Assembly (NCBI RefSeq): GCF_000482385.1
Contig: NZ_AXVD01000004.1
Coordinates: 186,001-250,000 of the forward strand
Direction of reading: 5' to 3'
Length of the DNA: 64,000 bases
DNA from: Nocardia sp. CNY236
Lineage (GTDB): Bacteria; Actinomycetota; Actinomycetes; Mycobacteriales; Mycobacteriaceae
This document shows positions 8,280 to 18,056 of the stretch, one piece after another. Under the pieces are notes generated by a model that had not been told where the DNA came from, made no database searches, and saw only the letters and a list, made by a program, of their open reading frames with translations. Position numbers and translations under genes: made by a program. The stretch's first letter is position 1. The number at the start of each line of letters is the position of its first letter.

Positions 8280-9192
8280 AGATCACCTTCTCGAGTCCGG
8301 CCAATGCCTCTGCGTAGCTGTCGTCGGCATCCAGCCTGCGGAGTTCCTCGGCAAGGCATTCACGGGTTTCTCTGCGCGCGAGCGCCACCCGCTGTACCGG
8401 GTCGCCGGTCCGCACGAGTGTTGCTGTGCGTCCGGTCTGTGGTCGCTCGATCGCGATCGACACCGTCGGGCGGTGTAGCTCCACCCGTAGCGCTCCAGTG
8501 TGGCGGCGTACGGGGCAGCCCAGCCGGGCAGCCAGCCAACCGGCCAGGATGTCCAGCGCGGGTTCATCACGCAACCCGGATATCGTCACCGAATCCACCC
8601 GTTCGAACGGTGGTTCGTCCATGGCCGCGGCCAACAGCGCACGCCAGTAGGTGATCCGGCTCCAGGCCAGATCGGTGTCGCCGGAGGCGTAGGAGCCGAG
8701 GCGCTTCTTGATCGCCGCCTGCGGATCGTCGGCGAAGGTGGCGTCGGTGATCCGACGGGTCGCCAGCCGCCCCACCGAATCCTTGGAAGGGAACTCCGGG
8801 GCGCCTCGTGGCCACCACACGACCACCGGTGTGTCCGGTAGCAGGAACGGGATCACCACGCTGCTTTCGTGGTTGACCAGCTCTCCGCGCAGCCGAAGCA
8901 CGATCACCTCGGCAGCCCCGGCGTCTCCGCCGACGCGGATCTGCGCGTCCAGCCCGGTGGCGGCCTCCCGATCGCCTCGCGCGAGTACCACGACGCGACA
9001 GGGGTGCTCGCGGCTGGCGTCGTTCGCAGCATCGATCGCCTCCTCGGCGTCGGAGCTGTCGAGCGTACACACCACGAGGGTGAGGACCCGGCCCATGGTG
9101 ATCACGCCATAGCTCTCGCGCAACTGCACCAGGCGTTTGGTAACTTTGCTGGTCTTGGTCCCAGGCATGTCGACGATCACGGTCGGCGCCAT
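8272..9192 (-). CDS. opcA: Glucose-6-phosphate dehydrogenase assembly protein OpcA
   Basis: A 306-residue OpcA protein, needed for full glucose-6-phosphate dehydrogenase activity in cyanobacteria and actinobacteria. The family start (MAPTVIVDMPGT), the VWWPRGAPEFP segment and the C-terminal domain are all present, and the length is typical. The ATG at 9192 lies inside the end of zwf (16-base overlap), the usual arrangement; the frame runs on upstream antisense-free but without homology. It is placed directly between zwf and pgl. Confidence 0.93.
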   Translation of the reverse strand: MAPTVIVDMPGTKTSKVTKRLVQLRESYGVITMGRVLTLVVCTLDSSDAEEAIDAANDASREHPCRVVVLARGDREAATGLDAQIRVGGDAGAAEVIVLRLRGELVNHESSVVIPFLLPDTPVVVWWPRGAPEFPSKDSVGRLATRRITDATFADDPQAAIKKRLGSYASGDTDLAWSRITYWRALLAAAMDEPPFERVDSVTISGLRDEPALDILAGWLAARLGCPVRRHTGALRVELHRPTVSIAIERPQTGRTATLVRTGDPVQRVALARRETRECLAEELRRLDADDSYAEALAGLEKVIYE

Positions 9193-10754
9193 TCCCGTCC
9201 GGTGCGGGCAAGCATCTCCTCGGCGGACGGTGGACCCCAGGTGCCTGCCTCGTAGGGTTCTGGCCGGCCGTCGGCCGCCCAGTATGCAAGCGCCGGATCC
9301 AGAATGCGCCAGGACAATTCCACCTCCTCGTTCACCGGAAACAGCGATGGCACGCCGAGCAGCACATCGAGTACCAAACGTTCGTAGGCCTCGGGCGAGG
9401 ACTCGGTGAACGCCTCGCCGTAGCTGAATTCCATACTGACGTCGCGTACTTCCATACCGGAGCCCGGCACTTTGGAACCGAACCGTGTGGTGATGCCCTC
9501 GTCCGGTTGTACCCGAATGACCAAGGCGTTCTGCCCCAGTTCTTCGGTCATGGTTTGGTCGAAGGGAAGATGCGGAGCCCGTTTGAAGATCACCGCGATC
9601 TCGGTCACCCTGCGACCCAGTCGTTTGCCCGTGCGCAGGAAGAACGGGACACCCGCCCACCGGCGGGTGTTGACCTCCAGACTGATCGCGGCGTATGTCT
9701 CGGTCCGCGAGTTGGGATCGAAGCCCTCCTCGTCCAGCAGTCCGGCTACTGGTTCGCTGCCCTGCCAGCCCGCTGCGTACTGTCCGCGCGCGGTGGTTTC
9801 GCCGAGCGGTTCGATCAACGCGGTTGCCGAGAGCACCTTGATCTTCTCGGCCTGCAGTTGCTTGGGTTCGAAGCTGATCGGCTCCTCCATGGCGGTGAGC
9901 GCCAGTAGTTGCAGCAGGTGATTCTGAATGACGTCGCGGGCGGCGCCGATGCCGTCGTAATAGCCTGCGCGGCCACCCAAGCCGATGTCCTCGGCCATGG
10001 TGATCTGTACGTGGTCGACGTAGTTGGCGTTCCAGATCGGATCGTATAGTTGGTTGGCGAATCGCAGCGCCAGGATGTTCTGTACCGTTTCCTTGCCGAG
10101 ATAGTGGTCGATACGGAACACCGTCTCTTCGGGGAAGACTCGGTTGACCAACGCGTTGAGTTCTCGGGCGCTGTCCAGGTCGTGGCCGAATGGCTTCTCG
10201 ATCACCACTCGACGCCAGGGCTGGCGACCGTTGCCATCGGGTCCCTTCGGTTGCGCCAAGCCGTGCTTGGAGAGTTGATCGAGCACCAGAGGAAAGGTCT
10301 TCGGCGGAATCGAAAGGTAGAAGGCATGATTGCCGCCGGTGCCGCGCTGTGTGTCCAACCTCGCCAGGGTGTCGGCGAGTGTGGTGAACGCAGCATCGTC
10401 ATCGAAGCTGCCTTGGACGAATCGGATCCCTTCGAGTAGCTGGTCCCAGACCTCCTGGCGGAACGGCGTGCGGGCGTGGGCTTTCACCGCATCCAGGACA
10501 ACCGCGGCGAAATCCTCGTCTGCGTAGTCGCGACGAGCGAAGCCGACCAGCGCGAAGGCCGGGGGTAACAGCCCCCGGTTGGCCAGGTCGTAGATGGCCG
10601 GCATCAGCTTCTTCCGGGACAGGTCGCCGGTGACGCCGAAGATCACCATGCTGCACGGCCCCGCGATGCGAGGCAGCCGTCTGTCTCCTTTGTCACGCAG
10701 CGGGTTCTGCCATGCGACCGCGATCGGTTGCCGGGCGGGCGCGGTAGCGGCCAT
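9177..10754 (-). CDS. zwf: Glucose-6-phosphate 1-dehydrogenase
   Basis: A 525-residue enzyme that oxidises glucose 6-phosphate to 6-phosphogluconolactone with NADP, entering the pentose phosphate pathway. The dinucleotide-binding segment VIFGVTGDLSRKKLMPA lies near residues 37-53 and the catalytic RIDHYLGKE motif follows in the middle of the chain. The length matches the mycobacterial zwf2 type. It starts three bases after the tal stop, so the two are co-transcribed and probably co-translated. Confidence 0.97.
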   Translation of the reverse strand: MAATAPARQPIAVAWQNPLRDKGDRRLPRIAGPCSMVIFGVTGDLSRKKLMPAIYDLANRGLLPPAFALVGFARRDYADEDFAAVVLDAVKAHARTPFRQEVWDQLLEGIRFVQGSFDDDAAFTTLADTLARLDTQRGTGGNHAFYLSIPPKTFPLVLDQLSKHGLAQPKGPDGNGRQPWRRVVIEKPFGHDLDSARELNALVNRVFPEETVFRIDHYLGKETVQNILALRFANQLYDPIWNANYVDHVQITMAEDIGLGGRAGYYDGIGAARDVIQNHLLQLLALTAMEEPISFEPKQLQAEKIKVLSATALIEPLGETTARGQYAAGWQGSEPVAGLLDEEGFDPNSRTETYAAISLEVNTRRWAGVPFFLRTGKRLGRRVTEIAVIFKRAPHLPFDQTMTEELGQNALVIRVQPDEGITTRFGSKVPGSGMEVRDVSMEFSYGEAFTESSPEAYERLVLDVLLGVPSLFPVNEEVELSWRILDPALAYWAADGRPEPYEAGTWGPPSAEEMLARTGREWRRP

Positions 10755-10757
10755 TGC

Positions 10758-11963
10758 TCAGCCGTTTCCGGGTTGCGCGGGGTCGCCGACAGCGGAGGCG
10801 GCCGGCACGTGCGTGGAGTCCTGCGCGTCGACCGGCGCCCGCCGAGCCGAACGCAGTTCGTTGGACGTCGCGGAAAGTAGGTCGGTCCAGGACTTCTCGA
10901 ACTTGTCCACTCCCTCCCGCTCGAGCACCGTGAATACGTCATCGAGGTCGATCCCGACCTTGGTGAGCTGGTCGAAGACCTGTTCGGCCGCGGCGGCGGT
11001 TCCCGGGATGGTCGCACCGCCGATCGTGCCGTGATCGGCGACCGCCTGGAGGGTCTTCTCGGGCAGCGTGTTCACGGTGTTGGGCGCGACCAGTTCCGTG
11101 ACGTACATCGTGTCCGGATAGTCCGGGTTCTTCACGCCGGTCGAGGCCCACAGCGGGCGTTGCCGATGTGCCCCCGAGGCAGCCAGTTTCGCGTAGGTGG
11201 ACGTGTGTCGACCACCATCGAACACATCTTGGTATTCGGCATAGGCCAAGCGGGCGTTGGCGATTCCGGCCTTTCCGCGAAGCGCAAGCGCGGCGGGGGT
11301 GCCGATTGCATCCAGTCGCTTGTCGATCTCGGTGTCCACCCGGGAGACGAAGAACGAAGCAACGGAATGGATCTTGGCCGGATTGCGCCCGGCAACCGTG
11401 GCCTCTTTCAGCCCGTCGAGGTAGGCGCCCATCACCGCTCGGTAGCGTTGAACCGAGAAGATCAGCGTGACGTTCACGCTGATCCCCTGCGCGATCACAG
11501 CAGTGATCGCAGGCAGACTCTCCTCGGTTGCCGGGATCTTGATGAACAGGTTGGGACGGTCGACGATCTTCCACAACTCGATCGCCTGTGCGACCGTTTT
11601 GTCCGTGTCGAACGCCAGGCGCGGGTCGACCTCGATGGAGACCCGACCGTCTACGCCACCGGTTGCCTCGTACACCGGTGCGAAGACATCGCAGGCCGCT
11701 CGGACGTCGTCTGTCGTGATGGTTCGGATCGCGGTATCCACGTCGGCACCTTGTGCAGCAAGCTCGTCGACGCGATCTGCGTAGGCATCGCTCTCGCTGA
11801 GCGCGCTCTGGAAGATGGTCGGGTTCGTGGTGACACCGACGACGCTGCGAGTGGCGATCAGATCGGCGAGATTGCCCGACCGAATCCGTGTGCGCGACAG
11901 ATCATCGAGCCATACGGACACCCCTGCCGCGGACAGAGCAGCGAGGTTTTCGTTCTGAGCCAT
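10758..11963 (-). CDS. tal: Transaldolase
   Basis: A 401-residue transaldolase of the large actinobacterial type, transferring a dihydroxyacetone unit between sugar phosphates. The N-terminal [12 protein letters not shown] motif and the Schiff-base lysine in NLFIKIPAT are clear. About 28 residues at the C-terminus ([11 protein letters not shown] ... PGNG) extend past the usual end and look like a disordered tail. It begins six bases after the tkt stop. Confidence 0.95.
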   Translation of the reverse strand: MAQNENLAALSAAGVSVWLDDLSRTRIRSGNLADLIATRSVVGVTTNPTIFQSALSESDAYADRVDELAAQGADVDTAIRTITTDDVRAACDVFAPVYEATGGVDGRVSIEVDPRLAFDTDKTVAQAIELWKIVDRPNLFIKIPATEESLPAITAVIAQGISVNVTLIFSVQRYRAVMGAYLDGLKEATVAGRNPAKIHSVASFFVSRVDTEIDKRLDAIGTPAALALRGKAGIANARLAYAEYQDVFDGGRHTSTYAKLAASGAHRQRPLWASTGVKNPDYPDTMYVTELVAPNTVNTLPEKTLQAVADHGTIGGATIPGTAAAAEQVFDQLTKVGIDLDDVFTVLEREGVDKFEKSWTDLLSATSNELRSARRAPVDAQDSTHVPAASAVGDPAQPGNG

Positions 11964-11969
11964 GAGCGC

Positions 11970-14111
11970 TTATCCCTTCACATTCTCGAGCGTGCGCCGC
12001 GCAGCGGCGACGACGGCTTCCGGAGTGAACCCGAATTCACGGAAGAGGGTCTTGAAGCCGGCGGACGCGCCGAAGTGCTCGATCGACACGATCTCGCCGG
12101 CGTCGCCGACGAACCGGTGCCACGGCATGGCGATACCGGCTTCGACCGCGACCCGAGCGCGGACCGTGGGCATGAGCACCTCATCCCGGTACGCCTTCTC
12201 CTGTGCGTCGAACCACTCCACGCAAGGCATCGAGACCACGCGGGTGGCGATGCCCTGTTCCTCCAGCGTAGTGCGGGCGGCGACGGCGAGCTGGAGCTCC
12301 GACCCAGTGGCGATGAGGATCACCTGGGGGGTGCTCGTGGAGGCCTCGGCGAGGATGTAGCCCCCTTTCGCAACGCCCTCGTAGCTGGTGCCCTCCAGGA
12401 CCGGCAGTTCTTGGCGAGTCAGTGCCAGCGCGGACGGCCCATCGGTGTGCGGCGGCTCGTACACCGAGAAATGCGAGGTGTGCTCGCTGCTGTCGCGTTC
12501 GAGGATGGTGCGCCAGGCGTGGGTGGTTTCGTTCGCGTCGCCGGGCCGGACCACGTTCAAGCCGGGGATGGCGCGCAACGCGGCCAGGTGCTCGATCGGC
12601 TGATGGGTTGGGCCGTCCTCGCCCAGACCGATGGAGTCGTGGGTCCACACGTAGATCGCGGGCACCCGCATCAGCGCGGCCAAGCGGACGGCCGGCCGCA
12701 TGTAGTCGCTGAACACCAGGAAGGTTCCGCCATAGGGGCGGGTCGGGCCGTGCAGTGCGATGCCATTGAGGATCGCGCCCATGGCATGCTCGCGGACACC
12801 GAAGTGCAAGGTGCGGCCATATGGGTGGGTTTTCCACATGCCGGTGGAAATCGACTCCGGCCCGAAGCTGGGCTGGTCGGGCATGGTGGTGTTGTTGGAC
12901 TCGGCCAAGTCGGCCGACCCGCCCCACAACTCCGGCAGCACCGGCGCCAGCGCAGCGAGCACCTTGCCGGAGGCTTTACGAGTGGCCATACCTTTGGGAT
13001 CCGGCTCGTAGGTCGGCAGATTCGCGGCCCAGTCCCGAGGCAGTCTGCGCTCGGCGAGTCGGTCGAACAACGCCTTGCTCTGCGGGTTCGACATCGCCCA
13101 GGCGTCGAACGATTGCTGCCACTGGGCGTGCGCTCGACGGCCGCGCTCGAGCGCCTCGCGGGTGTGTGCAATGACCGCCGGGTCCACGGCAAAAGTTTGG
13201 TCCGGATCGAAGCCGAGGACCTCCTTGGTGGCCGCGACCTCGTCGGCGCCAAGGGCGGCGCCGTGTGAGGCACCGGTGTTCATCTTGTTCGGAGCCGGAT
13301 AGCCGATCACAGTGCGCAGCACGATGATCGACGGTCTGCCGATCTCGGCCTTGGCCGTCGACAGGGCGGCCTCGATCGCGACCACGTCTTCGCCGCCGGT
13401 GACCACCTGCACGTGCCAGCCGTATGCGGTGTAGCGCTGGACGACATCCTCGGTGAATGCGATGGTCGTGTCGTCCTCGATGGAGATCTTGTTGTCGTCG
13501 TAGACCACCACGAGATTGCCGAGTTGCTGCGTACCCGCCAAGGACGACGCTTCGGCGGTGACGCCCTCCTCCAGGTCACCGTCCGAGGCGATCACGTAGA
13601 CGACGTGGTCGAACGGGCTGGTGCCGGGCGCCGCATCGGGGTCGAACAAGCCGCGCTCGCGTCGCGCGGCCATCGCCATCCCGACCGCGGAGGCCAGGCC
13701 CTGGCCGAGTGGGCCGGTGGTGATCTCGACGCCGTCGGTGTGGCGGAACTCGGGGTGTCCCGGGGTCGACGAGCCCCACGTGCGCAGGTTCTTCAGGTCC
13801 TCCAACTCCAAGCCGTAGCCGGCCAGATACAGCTGGATGTACTGCGTGAGGCTGGAGTGCCCGCAGGACAATACGAACCGGTCGCGGCCCACCCACTGCG
13901 GATCGCTGGGGTCGACGCGCATGGTGCGTTGGTAGAGGGTGTACGCGAGCGGCGCCAGGCTCATCGCGGTGCCGGGGTGGCCGTTTCCGGCCTTCTGCAC
14001 CGCGTCGGCAGCGAGGATCCGAACGGTGTCGACAGCCTTGGTATCCAGATCCGTCCAGTCGTTCGGGTGGTTCGGCGCAGTGAGGGCGCGGATGTCGTCT
14101 GTGATCGACAC
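11970..14111 (-). CDS. tkt: Transketolase
   Basis: About 713 residues. Transketolase moves two-carbon ketol units between sugar phosphates using thiamine diphosphate. Motifs present are KAGNGHPGTAMSLAP near the N-terminus, the cofactor-binding SDGDLEEGV region, and THDSIGLGEDGPTHQPIEHL in the pyrimidine domain. I start at the GTG of VSITDDIR because AGGAG lies about ten bases upstream. The frame is open to an ATG at 14189, about 15 bases after a plausible transcription start, so a longer form cannot be excluded. First gene of the pentose phosphate operon, divergent from ctaB. Confidence 0.93.
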   Translation of the reverse strand: MSITDDIRALTAPNHPNDWTDLDTKAVDTVRILAADAVQKAGNGHPGTAMSLAPLAYTLYQRTMRVDPSDPQWVGRDRFVLSCGHSSLTQYIQLYLAGYGLELEDLKNLRTWGSSTPGHPEFRHTDGVEITTGPLGQGLASAVGMAMAARRERGLFDPDAAPGTSPFDHVVYVIASDGDLEEGVTAEASSLAGTQQLGNLVVVYDDNKISIEDDTTIAFTEDVVQRYTAYGWHVQVVTGGEDVVAIEAALSTAKAEIGRPSIIVLRTVIGYPAPNKMNTGASHGAALGADEVAATKEVLGFDPDQTFAVDPAVIAHTREALERGRRAHAQWQQSFDAWAMSNPQSKALFDRLAERRLPRDWAANLPTYEPDPKGMATRKASGKVLAALAPVLPELWGGSADLAESNNTTMPDQPSFGPESISTGMWKTHPYGRTLHFGVREHAMGAILNGIALHGPTRPYGGTFLVFSDYMRPAVRLAALMRVPAIYVWTHDSIGLGEDGPTHQPIEHLAALRAIPGLNVVRPGDANETTHAWRTILERDSSEHTSHFSVYEPPHTDGPSALALTRQELPVLEGTSYEGVAKGGYILAEASTSTPQVILIATGSELQLAVAARTTLEEQGIATRVVSMPCVEWFDAQEKAYRDEVLMPTVRARVAVEAGIAMPWHRFVGDAGEIVSIEHFGASAGFKTLFREFGFTPEAVVAAARRTLENVKG

Positions 14112-14210
14112 GACCGAGGTTCTCCTGACATTGGTTTCGTCGACGGCGGTGGCATCTGTCGGCGATGACCGCGCGGCAGCTGATGGCATGCATTCCAGGT
14201 GTACCCATCC

Positions 14211-14216
14211 ACCCTA
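14211..14216 (-). promoter_or_regulatory. Candidate -10 element for the tkt operon
   Basis: TAGGGT on the minus strand fits TANNNT. Transcription would start near 14204, giving a leader of about 93 bases to the GTG at 14111. No good -35 is visible. Confidence 0.3.
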
Positions 14217-14356
14217 GATGTGCCTGTTGAGCGGCACCGCAGGAGCCCGCGAATATGTCGCGGCACGGCGGTGTAGACGAGTTCGCCAGCCGAAGCAACG
14301 TCGTTGCTCGGCCCTCGGGTTGCGGCGTGGTTGGGCGGGGCGCGGGAAGATGTGCG

Positions 14357-14390
14357 GGTAGCAGGGGGCTACCATCGCCTGTAGTAGGCG
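14357..14390 (+). promoter_or_regulatory. Two adjacent short hairpins in the ctaB leader
   Basis: GGTAGC-AGGGG-GCTACC (14357-14373) and CGCCT-GTAGT-AGGCG (14376-14390) are perfect stems two bases apart, about 70 bases before ctaB. They fill the middle of the 347-base tkt/ctaB divergent gap, in which I see no gene. The function, operator or RNA structure, is open. Confidence 0.4.
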
Positions 14391-14458
14391 CACCGCATCG
14401 GGCGGAGGGCTGCCGGGCGGATATGCCGGATGCGATGCACAGCGTGCGAGGAGAGACA

Positions 14459-15448
14459 GTGCGGATTGGCCAACAGCCGGGTGGCGGCAGTGCGCACGGT
14501 TCTTCTGCGACGGCAGTGGTCGACCGGTTCCCGGGTCCCGGCTTGCCGTCTCGATTCATGCGGCGGCTGCTGGCCTACCTTGCTCTCACCAAGCCGAGGG
14601 TGATCGAGCTGCTGCTCGTCGCCACCATCCCGACCATGTTGTTGGCCGATCGCGGCTCGGTGGATATTCGGTTGATTCTCGCCACGCTCTTCGGCGGCTG
14701 GCTGGGTGCGGCCAGCGCCAACACCCTCAACTGTGTCGCCGACGCCGATATCGACAAGCTGATGAAGCGCACTGCCAAGCGGCCGTTGGCCCGGGAGGCC
14801 GTGTCGACCCGAAATGCGTTCGTCTTCGGAGTCACGCTCGGAGTCGCGTCGTTCACCTGGTTGTGGTGGCAGGCAAACCTGCTCAGTGGTGTGCTCGTCG
14901 TCGTTACGATCCTGTTCTACGTGCTCGTCTACACGCTGGTGCTGAAACGTCGTACCGCACAGAACGTGGTCTGGGGCGGGGCGGCCGGGTGTATGCCCGC
15001 ATTGGTCGGCTGGTCGGCAGTGACCGGGGAGATCGGTTGGCCCGCCATTGCGCTGTTCGGCGTGGTCTTCTTCTGGACGCCACCGCACACCTGGGCGCTG
15101 GCAATGCGGTACAAGGAGGACTACCGTGCGGCCGGGGTGCCGATGTTGCCGGTAGTGGCCACCGAGGCGACGGTCACTCGGCAGATCGTTGTCTACACCT
15201 GGCTGACCGTGCTGACCACCCTGATCCTGCTGCCTACGACCGGTGTGATCTACGCGGCTGTTGCGGTGGTAGCGGGAGCGTGGTTCCTCCTGATGGCGCA
15301 CCAGCTGTACGCCGGGGTGCGACGTGGGGAATCGGTGAAGCCGCTACGGCTGTTTCTACAGTCGAACAACTATTTGGCCGTGGTGTTCTGCGGGCTCGCC
15401 GTGGACTCGGTGCTCGGCTGGCAGACCCTCGGCAGCCTGATCCACTGA
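14459..15448 (+). CDS. ctaB: Protoheme IX farnesyltransferase (heme O synthase)
   Basis: A 329-residue integral membrane prenyltransferase that attaches farnesyl to heme B to make heme O for the cytochrome aa3 oxidase. The UbiA-type Asp-rich motif [18 protein letters not shown] and the second conserved loop YKEDYRAAG are present, with about eight or nine hydrophobic helices. The GTG at 14459 follows AGGAGAG directly; the frame extends upstream without homology. Divergence from tkt is the usual mycobacterial arrangement. The partner ctaA is 4 kb away. Confidence 0.95.
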   Translation: MRIGQQPGGGSAHGSSATAVVDRFPGPGLPSRFMRRLLAYLALTKPRVIELLLVATIPTMLLADRGSVDIRLILATLFGGWLGAASANTLNCVADADIDKLMKRTAKRPLAREAVSTRNAFVFGVTLGVASFTWLWWQANLLSGVLVVVTILFYVLVYTLVLKRRTAQNVVWGGAAGCMPALVGWSAVTGEIGWPAIALFGVVFFWTPPHTWALAMRYKEDYRAAGVPMLPVVATEATVTRQIVVYTWLTVLTTLILLPTTGVIYAAVAVVAGAWFLLMAHQLYAGVRRGESVKPLRLFLQSNNYLAVVFCGLAVDSVLGWQTLGSLIH

Positions 15449-15541
15449 TCGCCGAGCCGAGTCCGACATGCTCGGGTCGGTTGCGCCCATGAAGAGAACT
15501 CCTCCAGCGGCGGTTCGAACCGATGGCGCCGGGCGACCTGG

Positions 15542-15574
15542 ACCTGGGGCGGTGGATACACCGTCGCCCCAGGT
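15542..15574. terminator. Inverted repeat between convergent ctaB and qor
   Basis: ACCTGGGGCGGTG and its complement (15559-15574, with a three-base bulge) flank a 4-base loop. It lies between the two convergent stops and could serve both strands. Confidence 0.55.
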
Positions 15575-15582
15575 TCGGGGAT

Positions 15583-16548
15583 TCAGGGAAGCAGAACGAT
15601 GGAACCGGTGGTCTTGCGGGCTTCCAGGTCACGGTGAGCGTGCTCGGCGTCGGCGAGGGAGTAGGTCGCGCCGATCCGGATATCGAGCGTGCCCTTGGCG
15701 ACGGCGTCGAGGATCTCGCCTGCGCGCCAGGTGAGTTCGCCACGGTCGCGGGTGTAGTGCACGAGTGTCGGGCGGGTGACGAACAGCGAGCCGGCCGGGT
15801 TCAACCGCTGCAGGTCGAACGGCGGTACCGGCCCGCTCGCCGCGCCGAACAGGGCGAGCATGCCGCGCACGCGCAACGACGCCACGCTCGATTCGAAGGT
15901 CGCCGCACCGACGCCGTCGTAGACCGCTGCGACGCCGACACCGTCGGTGAGTGCGCGCACCTGATGGGCGAGGTCCTCGCCGTACCGAAGCACCTCGGCC
16001 GCGCCGGCCGCACGGGACAAGGCCTCCTTGTCGGCTGACGAAACGGTGGTGATCACCCGGGCACCGCGTGCGACCAACAGTTGGGTCAAAATCAGTCCGA
16101 CACCACCCGCGCCAGCGTGCACGAGCACGGCTTCTCCGTGGTCGGGCGTATAGATCGACTCGATGAGGTAGTGCGCTGTCATGCCCTGGAGCAACGCCGA
16201 CGCGGCCACCGGCGGCGCGACCGCCTCCGGCACGGCGACCGCAACCGCGGCGGGCACCGCTACCTTCGTTGCGTAGCTGGCGCTCGCCCCCGCCCAGGCG
16301 ACGCGGTCGCCGACGACGAAGTCGGTGACGTTCGCGCCGACTTCGGTGACCACGCCGGTGCCTTCGGACCCCGGGACGTAGGGCACACTCTGCGGGTAGC
16401 GCCCGGTGCGGATGTAGGTATCGATGAAATTGACACCGATCGCCTGTGTGTCGACGACCAGGTCGTCCGGTCCGATCCGGGGGTCGGAAACCTCCCCATA
16501 CTTCAAGACTTCGGGACCGCCGTGTTCGGAAACCTGAATGGCACGCAT
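15583..16548 (-). CDS. qor: NADPH:quinone oxidoreductase, zinc-independent MDR family
   Basis: A 321-residue medium-chain reductase of the quinone oxidoreductase class. The N-terminal MRAIQVSEHGGPEVL, the VNFIDTYIRTGRYP segment and the nucleotide-binding HAGAGGVGLILTQL are typical, and no structural zinc Cys cluster is present. It probably reduces quinones or enals with NADPH. Its position between ctaB and the Rv1455-like gene matches Rv1454c. It is divergent from the next gene, with 59 bases between the starts. Confidence 0.9.
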   Translation of the reverse strand: MRAIQVSEHGGPEVLKYGEVSDPRIGPDDLVVDTQAIGVNFIDTYIRTGRYPQSVPYVPGSEGTGVVTEVGANVTDFVVGDRVAWAGASASYATKVAVPAAVAVAVPEAVAPPVAASALLQGMTAHYLIESIYTPDHGEAVLVHAGAGGVGLILTQLLVARGARVITTVSSADKEALSRAAGAAEVLRYGEDLAHQVRALTDGVGVAAVYDGVGAATFESSVASLRVRGMLALFGAASGPVPPFDLQRLNPAGSLFVTRPTLVHYTRDRGELTWRAGEILDAVAKGTLDIRIGATYSLADAEHAHRDLEARKTTGSIVLLP

Positions 16549-16583
16549 GGGATCTGTTGTACACCGGGTCGTTCGGCCACTTC

Positions 16584-16600
16584 CTACCGGTCGGTAGACT
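16584..16600 (+). promoter_or_regulatory. Palindrome overlapping the -10 of the Rv1455-like gene
   Basis: CTACCG-GT-CGGTAG (16584-16597) is a perfect inverted repeat that overlaps the -10 hexamer TAGACT (16595-16600), which lies seven bases before the ATG at 16608. A repressor bound here would block that leaderless promoter and could also affect divergent qor. The pattern resembles TetR-family sites. Confidence 0.5.
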
Positions 16601-16607
16601 CCGAGTC

Positions 16608-16958
16608 ATGAGTGCTCGAACTGCTACGGCCGCGGTGCGGCCCTCAGGCGTCCTCGTGGAGTCGGTCAAAGGATTCGTCGCCGATCACGGCGGATCGGCT
16701 GTGGCGGTGCTCCAGCCGCTCGGGCGCCTCGGAGTCCGGGTCACCCTGGTCGGCGCCGACGGCGTCCTCGGCGATCGTGTGGTGGCCGACCTGGGCACCG
16801 CCCAGGAACTCGTTGCCATGATCGACGGTCTCGACGAGGCCGACGAATGGGATCGTGAGCTCACCGCGCGCGTCACCCCGCGTGCCGGCCACTGGGCCGC
16901 GATGGCGGGCTGGGTCGCCAAGCAAACCAGGTTCCCCGCGGCGCGCAACGAGCACTAG
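16608..16958 (+). CDS. Conserved hypothetical protein, Rv1455-like position
   Basis: A 116-residue acidic protein with no recognised catalytic motif. It begins MSARTATAAVRPSG and contains VLQPLGRLGVRVTLVG followed by a short helix-rich region (ELVAMIDGLDEADEWDREL). The start is the ATG seven bases after TAGACT, without a ribosome-binding site. Mycobacteria carry a small conserved gene in the same place next to qor. Function unknown. Confidence 0.65.
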   Translation: MSARTATAAVRPSGVLVESVKGFVADHGGSAVAVLQPLGRLGVRVTLVGADGVLGDRVVADLGTAQELVAMIDGLDEADEWDRELTARVTPRAGHWAAMAGWVAKQTRFPAARNEH

Positions 16959-17070
16959 GCCGATCGCACGGGGGTGATCCGATGCCGCGAGCGGGGGACC
17001 CGCCGCCTGTCGTCGGGTAGCCCTGGGCAGGCGTCGGATCGGATCCGCGCGAGCGTTCGCCGTGCAAGCT

Positions 17071-17955
17071 CTACTGTTCCCGGCAGATGATGACCGGATG
17101 CGGCGCGTGGTGCAGCAGATTCTGGCTGGTGGAACCGACGAACAGCCCCGTGAGTCGGTTGTGGCCGCGGCTGCCGGTCAGCACGAGCTGCGCATCGTTC
17201 GCTCGCTCCAACAAGACTTGTGTGGGCGTCCCTTTCTGGATCGCCTTGGTCACCCTGACATCCGGGTATTTCTCACTCCACCCGGCCATACGTTCGGACA
17301 GCAGCTCCTTCTCCTGTGTGGCCAGGGTCGCCCAATCGCCGGGCGCTGGAATCCACTGCAACAGGTCGGGATCGTTCCAGACATGGAGCGCGATCACCTC
17401 CACGTCGAGTGCTGCCGCCAGTTCGAACGCTTGTGCCACTGCGGCAGAGCTGCCCGGGCTCCCGTCGACGCCCACCAGGACCGGACGCTCGTCCGGCAGA
17501 GGCTGGTCCTCACGACCTCGCCACACCACGACCGGGCAGGGCGCCTTGTTCGCGACGGTGAGTGCAGTGGACCCCAGCAGCAGGGTGCTGAGTCGGTCAC
17601 CGACATTCGCCGCGACAACCACCATCCGCGCGGACGCACTGTGTTCGATCAACTCATGGGCGGGCGCTCCGTCTTCGGTGACGATGTGGATATCCACCTG
17701 CGGATGATCGGAGAGCACGGCCTGGCGGGCACGTTCGAGTCTGTCCCGCACCGCGGCTCGTAGTTCCGGCATCAGATTGGTGGTGGCACCAGCGGCTACG
17801 CTGAGCGGATGGTCCACCGAAGGAACGACGCCGAGCAATACCATGGGCACATGGAGGCGGTTCGCCACAGCACCGGCCCAGCGCGCGGCGGCTACGGCCG
17901 TGGAGGTGCCATCGATTCCGACAACGATCGATCCGCTACCCACTGGTGTACTCAT
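17071..17955 (-). CDS. Universal stress protein, tandem Usp domains
   Basis: A 294-residue protein with two Usp domains. Each ends in the ATP-binding signature: the first has VGDRLSTLLLGSTALTVA, the second has TGSRGHNRLTGLFVGSTS, with Asp residues at the start of each domain (GIDGT and GVDGSPGS). Such tandem Usp proteins bind ATP and accumulate under hypoxia or stress in mycobacteria, often under DosR; no DosR box was confirmed here. GGAGGG precedes the ATG. The gene is monocistronic. Confidence 0.9.
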   Translation of the reverse strand: MSTPVGSGSIVVGIDGTSTAVAAARWAGAVANRLHVPMVLLGVVPSVDHPLSVAAGATTNLMPELRAAVRDRLERARQAVLSDHPQVDIHIVTEDGAPAHELIEHSASARMVVVAANVGDRLSTLLLGSTALTVANKAPCPVVVWRGREDQPLPDERPVLVGVDGSPGSSAAVAQAFELAAALDVEVIALHVWNDPDLLQWIPAPGDWATLATQEKELLSERMAGWSEKYPDVRVTKAIQKGTPTQVLLERANDAQLVLTGSRGHNRLTGLFVGSTSQNLLHHAPHPVIICREQ

Positions 17956-17977
17956 TGTCCCTCCACATGATCGCTGA

Positions 17978-17998
17978 GATGTAGCTCACCTCAGGTTC
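17978..17998 (-). promoter_or_regulatory. Imperfect palindrome upstream of the stress-protein gene
   Basis: CTGAG ... CTCAG with mostly symmetric interior (21 bases, a few mismatches), about 25 bases before the ATG. It may be an operator. Weak evidence. Confidence 0.25.
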
Positions 17999-18056
17999 CC
18001 AGCGCGCCGTTCGGATCGCTGGAGTCGGCGGCCCTCGATGCCGGGGACCTTTGCCC

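Noticed and set aside
11031..13268. 745-codon plus-strand open frame
   Set aside because: It is entirely antisense to tal and tkt and arises from high-GC codon bias; its translation has no family resemblance.
15468..15734. 88-codon plus-strand frame after ctaB
   Set aside because: Arg/Gly-rich shadow of the end of qor and of the terminator.
16976..17040. Inverted repeat GATCCGATGCC / GGCGTCGGATC between the Rv1455-like gene and the stress protein gene
   Set aside because: One mismatch and a loop of about 45 bases make it too weak to call as a terminator.
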